Source of the DNA: Biscogniauxia marginata
Lineage: Eukaryota; Ascomycota; Sordariomycetes; Xylariales; Xylariaceae
Assembly: GCA_022695795.1 (NCBI GenBank)
Contig: MU404140.1
Span: 119,888-183,887 of the forward strand
Length of the DNA stretch: 64,000 nt
Direction: 5' to 3'
Made by a program: the position numbers and the translations under genes. Positions 58,420 to 64,000 of this stretch are shown piece after piece; the first letter of the stretch is position 1, and each line of letters opens with the position of its first letter. The notes beneath the pieces were generated by a model. That model did no database searches. It worked only from the letters and a program-made list of their open reading frames with translations, and was not told where the DNA came from.

Positions 58420-60475
58420 ACGTGTCTTATAAGCGAGTAAGACATATAAGCGAGTAAACTAGTTTTTATAACTTTTATAATTTTAATTATTAAAAAACGT
58501 TTACGCGGCATTAAAATCAATTAATAATAATTATTATTTAAATCGTCTTTTTTAGTTTTACGCTTCAAAAACTAAATACTTTTTTATATTAAATATTCGG
58601 TTTTTTAACACGTAATTTAAGTCGATTAATTTATTACATTTTCGAGTTAAGGCCCCTTAAAATTAAAAAAAAATTAATAACAAATAAAATTAATTATAAC
58701 TTTTTAAAACCTAAATTATTAAATACTTTTTATTTATTATATTATTTTTATTTAATTATTATTCTTTTTAACTTATATAATTATTCCTTTTTTATATTAA
58801 GTGTTTTTTTATTTATAATTACTTATTTTTAGTTTTATATCACTTATTAAAAATGTAATTTATTTATCGAAAACGAGTAATTTTATCTCGTAATAAAACT
58901 ATTTTATATATTAATAATAAATATTTATAATACTTAAAAAAAAACTTTTTTAATGCTTTTTAATTTTATTTATAATAAAATAAAATAATAATAATACTTC
59001 GTAAGTTATTATAAATATTTTAGTTTTTTTTAAATATTTAATTTATATCGAGATCGAGAAAAAATATACGCGTTTTTTATATAAAAATAATATAATAATA
59101 ACTTTTTTAAAATTAAAAAATTTAATTTAATTATACGAAACTTAATTCATATATTCGAAATAATAATTATAATAATAAATACTTTTATAAAGTTAATTAA
59201 AAGGTTTTTTTATAACGTAATAATAATAGCGCTTTATTAAGTTTTTTAAGTAATTATTATATACTTTTTTTAAGATATTAAAATATATAAAGTTAAAAAG
59301 TTATAATTTATATAACGAATAATTAAATATATAAAATTTAATAATATCGAGTTTTTTATAACATTTTTAAAATTTTATAAAATAATAATTTTCGTAATTA
59401 TTTAAAATTAATAAGCGTTTAAAGCTTGATATTTAATTTTTAATATAAAAATCGAAATATTTTACGAATTTTATATTAAATTTATTTATTATTTAATTAT
59501 TATTTAATATTTTAACTTTACTTTTTAATAATAATAAATTATCGCGATATTATAAAATTAAGTATTTTTTTTAGTTAATATAATAAATAATAATATAATA
59601 AAATTATTAATATTAATAACTTAAATAATTATAACTTATTTTCGATTTTTTTATTAAACTTATTAAAGTCGTTTACGTCGTTTTATATTTATTATTATTA
59701 TATTAGTTTAAATAATTATTTTAAGTATAAACCTTATTTCGTTAAAATTATATATATTCTTTTTTAAAATTCTATATTTTATAACCGTTTTATATATTAA
59801 TTTAAACTATTTTTAATATATATTTAAGTTTTCGTATAAAGATTTTTAAAAATCGATTTATTTATTTAAACGCGTTTATAATAATTTTTGTCGCCGCACG
59901 AAATTAAAGATTTAGTTTTTTTTAACTCGTCTTACGTCGCGTTTACGTAATAAAAAGTTTATTATTATAATAATATAACTTAAACGAAAGAAAAACCCGA
60001 TTATTTAAGTTAATAATACGTTAAATAATTAATGTTTTTTTAATAAAATATAAGTTTTCGAATATTTAGTTTTATAATTAATTTATAATAACTTATTTTT
60101 AAATAGTGCCGTTTATATTTAATCGTATAAATTATTCGAGTTTTTATTAATATTATTAAGTTTTAAAATAAGTAAATTAATTTTTTTAATTTTTTAATTT
60201 TTAAAAAACATACAAATATAATTTTACACGGTTTAATAATAATAATAAATATATTATTTATTAATTAATTAATTTAAATTACGCGTTAAAAAACCGAATA
60301 CTTAATATAAAAAAGGTATTTAGTTTTTAAAACGTAAAACTAAAAAAGACGATTTAAATAATAATAATTATTAATTTATTTTAATGCCACGTAAATGTTT
60401 TTTAATAATTAAAACTACGAAAGTTATAAAAACTAGCTTATTTATTTATATAGCTTACTTACTTATAAAACACGT
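58420..60475. mobile_element. TIR element C, 2.1 kb, with the second end type
   Basis: Left end ACGTGTCTTATAAGCGAGTA, right end ACTTATAAAACACGT, TA at 58418-58419 and 60476-60477. The interior runs in the same orientation as element A (58960-59250 matches 53115-53320), but the terminal 60 bp are of the ACGTGTCTTATAAGCGAG type found on foldback copies 3-5, not the ACGTACCACA type of A and B. Confidence 0.7.
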
Positions 60476-61428
60476 TAATTAAATACTTTATACGTTTTAA
60501 AATAAATCGCTTTTTTAAAAATATAAATATTATAAAATAAAACCTTAAAATCTTCGTTTTTATGTTATAATACTTAATTAACTTAATAACGCGCTTATAA
60601 AAGTCCTCTTTTAAGTCTTTTATTTCGTAAATATATTAATATTACTTTAATTTCTTTAGCGAGACGTGTTATAAGAAAAAAAATATCGTAATTAATTTCA
60701 TTATATATATACCAAGGTTTATTAATCTTGTTCTCGATATTAATTTCTCGTAAAATCGCGAATTTTTTAATGTTATATGATTAAATAGTAAACTCTCGTT
60801 TTATCGCGGGTAATTTACCCTTTTCTTTTAATAAATACGCATTTAAGGCTTTATTCTTAAAAACTATATCTTATTTTGTAACCTTAAAACGACATTTTAG
60901 CTTTTTTATATTAATTATTATGACTTTAATAATAAGCGGATTAATTAAGTTAAATTAAGTTAATCGACAATCGAGACTTATTAAGTCCGCGGTTATAGTC
61001 GTTAATTAATAATTAAGGTTTATAAAGTTTATAGCTATATATAAAAACGTTAAATGAAATAAAGGAATATAAGTTACGAAGTATTTAGGTATTCTAGCCC
61101 CACTTATAAGCACGTGAGATAAGGTATAAAGGTACATAATAAGCCACGCCGCAACATATAATATTAATAACTTAGTTTTTTTAACTTATCTCACGTTATA
61201 TTCGCGTAATAAATAATTTATTATTATAATAATATAATTTAAACGAAAATTTTTTTTATTTAAATTAATACTATATTAAACGATTATTTTTTATAAGATA
61301 TAAGTTTTTAAATATTTAATTTTATAATTAATTATATAAATATATTATTATTTTGTTTTTATAATATTATTAAGTTTTAAAATATATTAAATATAATTTT
61401 ACGAGTTTTAATAATAATAATAAATACA
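60476..61428. other. AT-rich block with a less mutated patch
   Basis: RIP-like sequence with more G and C between about 60950 and 61150 (for example CACGTGAGATAAGGTATAAA). No ORF or known repeat boundary was identified. Sequence from 61170 to 61400 resembles the right half of TIR element C (compare 59930-60240). Confidence 0.45.
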
Positions 61429-61849
61429 ACGTACCACACAAGCGAGTAGACGAAACAGGCTCGCGGACGAAATAGTTTCTTATATAAAATCGACTTTTCG
61501 AAAATTTATAACTTTACGCGTAAAAATCAAAAACATCTCGAACCTTTTTTTCTAGTTATATAACTATATATTTTAATTAAAATAAAATTCAAAAAAAAAT
61601 AAAAAGTGAAATATATAAAGAAATACGTAAACAGGTTCGTACGTTTTATTATGATTTCAGTTTTTACGCGTTTTCTTTTCGTGGGTTTTAATATTAGTTT
61701 TTTTGAATTTTATTTTAATTAAAATATATAGTTATATAACTAGAAAAAAAGGTTCGAGATGTTTTTGATTTTTACGCGTAAAGTTATAAATTTTCGAAAA
61801 GTCGATTTTATATAGGAAATTAAATAGCTTACTCGCTTATAAAACACGT
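61429..61849. mobile_element. Foldback (MITE-like) element, copy 6 with mixed ends
   Basis: A 421-bp inverted-repeat element. The left end is ACGTACCACACAAGCGAG with GGCTCGCGGACGAAAT; the right end is TTACTCGCTTATAAAACACGT, the second end type. The right flank is TA (61850-61851) and the left flank is CA, one transition from TA. The inner arms match the other copies. Confidence 0.75.
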
Positions 61850-62283
61850 TAACATTTATTTTTATATAATATATTAAAAAAAACCTAGATTTTAACTTAT
61901 AATTAAATAATTTAATTATTTTCTTTTTATTAAAAATAAACATTTTTTATAATAAAGAATTATAAATTAAATAACTTGTTAAATAAATAACTTATAATTA
62001 TAAAGTAAAAAAATTTAATTAATTTATATAGTAATTATTTAAATATTTATAAATAAAATAATAATTGTTATTTTTTTAAAATAAAAATAAATTTATTTTT
62101 AAATAAAGGTTTATATAATTTACTTTTTAAATTTATAACGTAATATAAGTTAATTAATTATATTATAAATAATATTTAAAATTTTAAATTATTTTTTAAA
62201 AAGCTTAATAAGTTATTGGTTTTAGTTAAAGGTTTAAAAAACTAGTTTTAATAAGTTATTAATTTAAGTTACTAATAAGTAAG
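61850..62283. other. AT-rich sequence with inverted hAT-like fragment
   Basis: Stop-filled AT-rich sequence. From about 62060 to 62283 it is the reverse counterpart of 54990-55180 (AATAAATTTATTTTTAAATA, TAAAAAGCTTAATAAGTTAT, AAAAACTAGTTTTAATAAG), a third partial copy of the CAGGGTTGTGA family. Confidence 0.45.
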
Positions 62284-62424
62284 GTGTGAGGGTGATTAAT
62301 ATATTTAAGGTTTAAATGTAAATTTTTAGTAGTTAATTGACATTTACTTATTATTATAATTATAATTTACGTTCGTTTTTTTTTTAATTTGCTTTATTTA
62401 TTATATTATATAGTAAGCGTTTAT
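62284..62424. repeat. RIP-mutated copy of the repeat found in the NRPS intron
   Basis: GTGTGAGGGTGATTAATATA, then AGGTTTAAATGTAAATTTTT and ATTTACGTTCGTTTTT correspond position by position to the minus strand of 28899-28763, with C replaced by T or G by A at nearly every difference. A second partial copy lies at 62985-63030. Confidence 0.7.
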
Positions 62425-63029
62425 AATTTTCGTTTTTTATTTTTTACGTTAATTTTTTCATTGTAACATATAAATATATTTATTACGATATATACTCGTT
62501 TGATATACTTATTTAATATATTTTTTTAACATTTTTATATATGTCGATTAAATACGAAAATTCGTAATTAAGAAATTCCTATAAATTCTTTTAAGTTGTA
62601 AAATTTATATATTATTTTACGAATTCCAGAAATATTTTAAGGTTTCGAAAATTCTCGATTAATCTCGAAGATTTTGTCGTTTCGTTTTATTTTGTCTCGT
62701 TTCGAATTTTACTAAAAAATCGAGTTTATATATAATATTATTAAATTTAAAATGCTTTTAAATAATAAAATTAAAATATAAATATTTAAATATTAATAGG
62801 TTTTCGTCTTGTATAGTTTTATATAGATTTAATTTAAGTTTATTATAAAGGTTTAAAATTTTAAAAAGTCATAATAAAATTTAAAAAAATAAAACCGGAT
62901 TTATTATGGGATTTTTATAGGTTTTATAATTATATAATAAGCGTTTAATTAAGTTATTTAAAGAAATTTAGCTATGTATAAAGATAATTAATATATTTAA
63001 AGTTTAAATATAAACTTTTAATAGTTTAT
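62425..63029. other. AT-rich sequence ending in a second partial copy of the intron repeat
   Basis: Stop-filled AT-rich sequence with several TTTCGA/TCTCGA words around 62640-62720. At 62985-63029 the words AATTAATATATTTAAAGTTT and AAATATAAACTTTTAATAG repeat the start of the 62284 element in the same orientation, about 700 bp apart. No gene is visible. Confidence 0.45.
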
Positions 63030-63907
63030 TTAACTTTAAAACTAAAGAAAAGAAAAAAGGTTATAAAAAAGATAGTTTATTTAGAGATTTCGGGCTAACG
63101 AAATTAAAATTAAAATTAAATTAAATAATATAAGTTATATTTTTTATACGGCTAAATCCTTTTTAAAATTCCGAATAAAATCGAAATTATTAAATTATTA
63201 ATATGATTAAAATTTTGTTTTTTTATAAATTTAAAGAATTTATTTTTTTTCAAAACGACTTTAAAATTAATAACTAATTTTAATTAAATTATTATTTTAT
63301 ATATCCCTAAAAATCTTATATTGGTTTTTATTATTTCTTATTATTCCTTAATAATTCTTATTAGTCCTTTAAATTCCCTTTTTTTTCTTAGTTATTCTTT
63401 TTTTATTATTAAATATTTAAAAAGTTATATTAATTTACGGCTTGAGAATTTAATTACTATATAAATCTCTCGTTTTACTATTTTTTTTAATTTACGAATA
63501 AGTTTTATAATTAAAATTATTATAATTTAATTTCCTAGTTTTATTAAACCCTATGTAAGCGGGAAAATCGTTATAAATAATATAATTATTAATAAAATTT
63601 AAAAAAGATTTATTTAAATAATTAATGTTTATTTAATATTAATTATAATAATTATTTATTTTATTATTCGGATTTCTAGTTTTATTTTTTAATAAACCAC
63701 TTTATAAACCCCTTTTTTATATATAAAATATAAATATAAAAACATTAATCATACGCGGATTTTCTTTTTTAAATCTTTAATATCTTTTTTTAATAACTTT
63801 TTTTTTTGCTTTTTTTAAGCATATTAAATTCTAAGTTTTTTGAGGTTAATTTTTACATTTTTAACCGTTAATTAAATCTCTTGTTATAATTACTTTTATA
63901 ATTTTTT
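63030..63907. repeat. Dispersed repeat, heavily RIP-mutated copy
   Basis: Same family and orientation as 49684-50560. It lies directly behind the second partial copy of the intron-type repeat at 62985, which suggests the two repeats belong to one larger element. Confidence 0.6.
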
Positions 63908-64000
63908 TAATTATTTAATTATTTAATTATTTAATTATTTAATTATTTAATTATTTAATTATTTAATTATTTAATTATTTAATTATTTAATTATTTAATT
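63908..64000. repeat. Tandem 8-bp repeat at the window edge
   Basis: About eleven uninterrupted copies of TTAATTAT reach the last base of the window and presumably continue. It is not a telomere motif. Confidence 0.9.

Noticed and set aside
63908..64000. Possible telomere
   Set aside because: The 8-mer TTAATTAT is not TTAGGG-like, and the array is at an arbitrary window edge.

Overview
The window is nuclear DNA of a filamentous ascomycete (Pezizomycotina; a Sordariomycete is my best guess, by inference). Genes have short introns of 59-138 nt with GTAAGT/GTATGT donors, CTAAC or CTGAC branch sites and AG acceptors. The protein set is fungal: SIT4-associated SAPS protein, NudF/LIS1, Stu2-type TOG protein, fungal GH20, YAT-type permease and a non-ribosomal peptide synthetase (NRPS). 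Gene islands of normal composition alternate sharply with extremely AT-rich, stop-saturated blocks. Copies of one repeat differ almost only by C-to-T and G-to-A changes, the mark of repeat-induced point mutation (RIP).

Layout. 1-1560: PdxA-like dehydrogenase, one intron. About 1960-4290: AT-rich block with two TA-flanked foldback elements. 4400-8150: island with a SET-domain methyltransferase and, convergent to it, a two-exon 153-aa gene reconstructed here. 8150-15380: AT-rich block with a 5.0-kb element bounded by 124-bp LTRs. 15400-22100: island with a five-exon amino-acid permease and little else. 22200-23060: foldback element. 23095-24900: an unresolved ORF pair and a two-exon Cys-rich protein. 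25756-30450: wreck of a C-A-T-C NRPS. 30700-31600: another foldback element. 32000-40500: SAPS protein and secreted GH20 hexosaminidase. 41000-42500: AT-rich block. 43082-49304: LIS1 and Stu2/XMAP215-type genes head to head. 49700-64000: AT-rich mobile-element graveyard with three 2.1-2.4-kb TIR elements, a further foldback copy, hAT-like foldbacks and a tandem 8-mer running off the edge.

How the parts relate. LIS1 (dynein regulator) and the TOG protein (microtubule polymerase) both act at microtubule plus ends and share one 1.8-kb intergenic region. SAPS, GH20, permease and SET genes look like intact chromosomal genes. The NRPS is dead: premature stop, frameshifts, no phosphopantetheine serine, and altered HHxxxDG motifs in both condensation domains.

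Most unusual observations: (1) a 184-nt interruption in the NRPS adenylation domain has perfect intron signals and splices in frame, yet about 135 bp of it is a less mutated copy of a dispersed repeat found RIP-mutated at 62284 and 62985 (a repeat-derived or introner-like intron); (2) the SAPS reading frame ends at a TAG followed in frame by 26 coding-looking codons, a candidate for UAG recoding or stop gain; (3) the foldback elements and the 2-kb elements share interchangeable TA-flanked ends.
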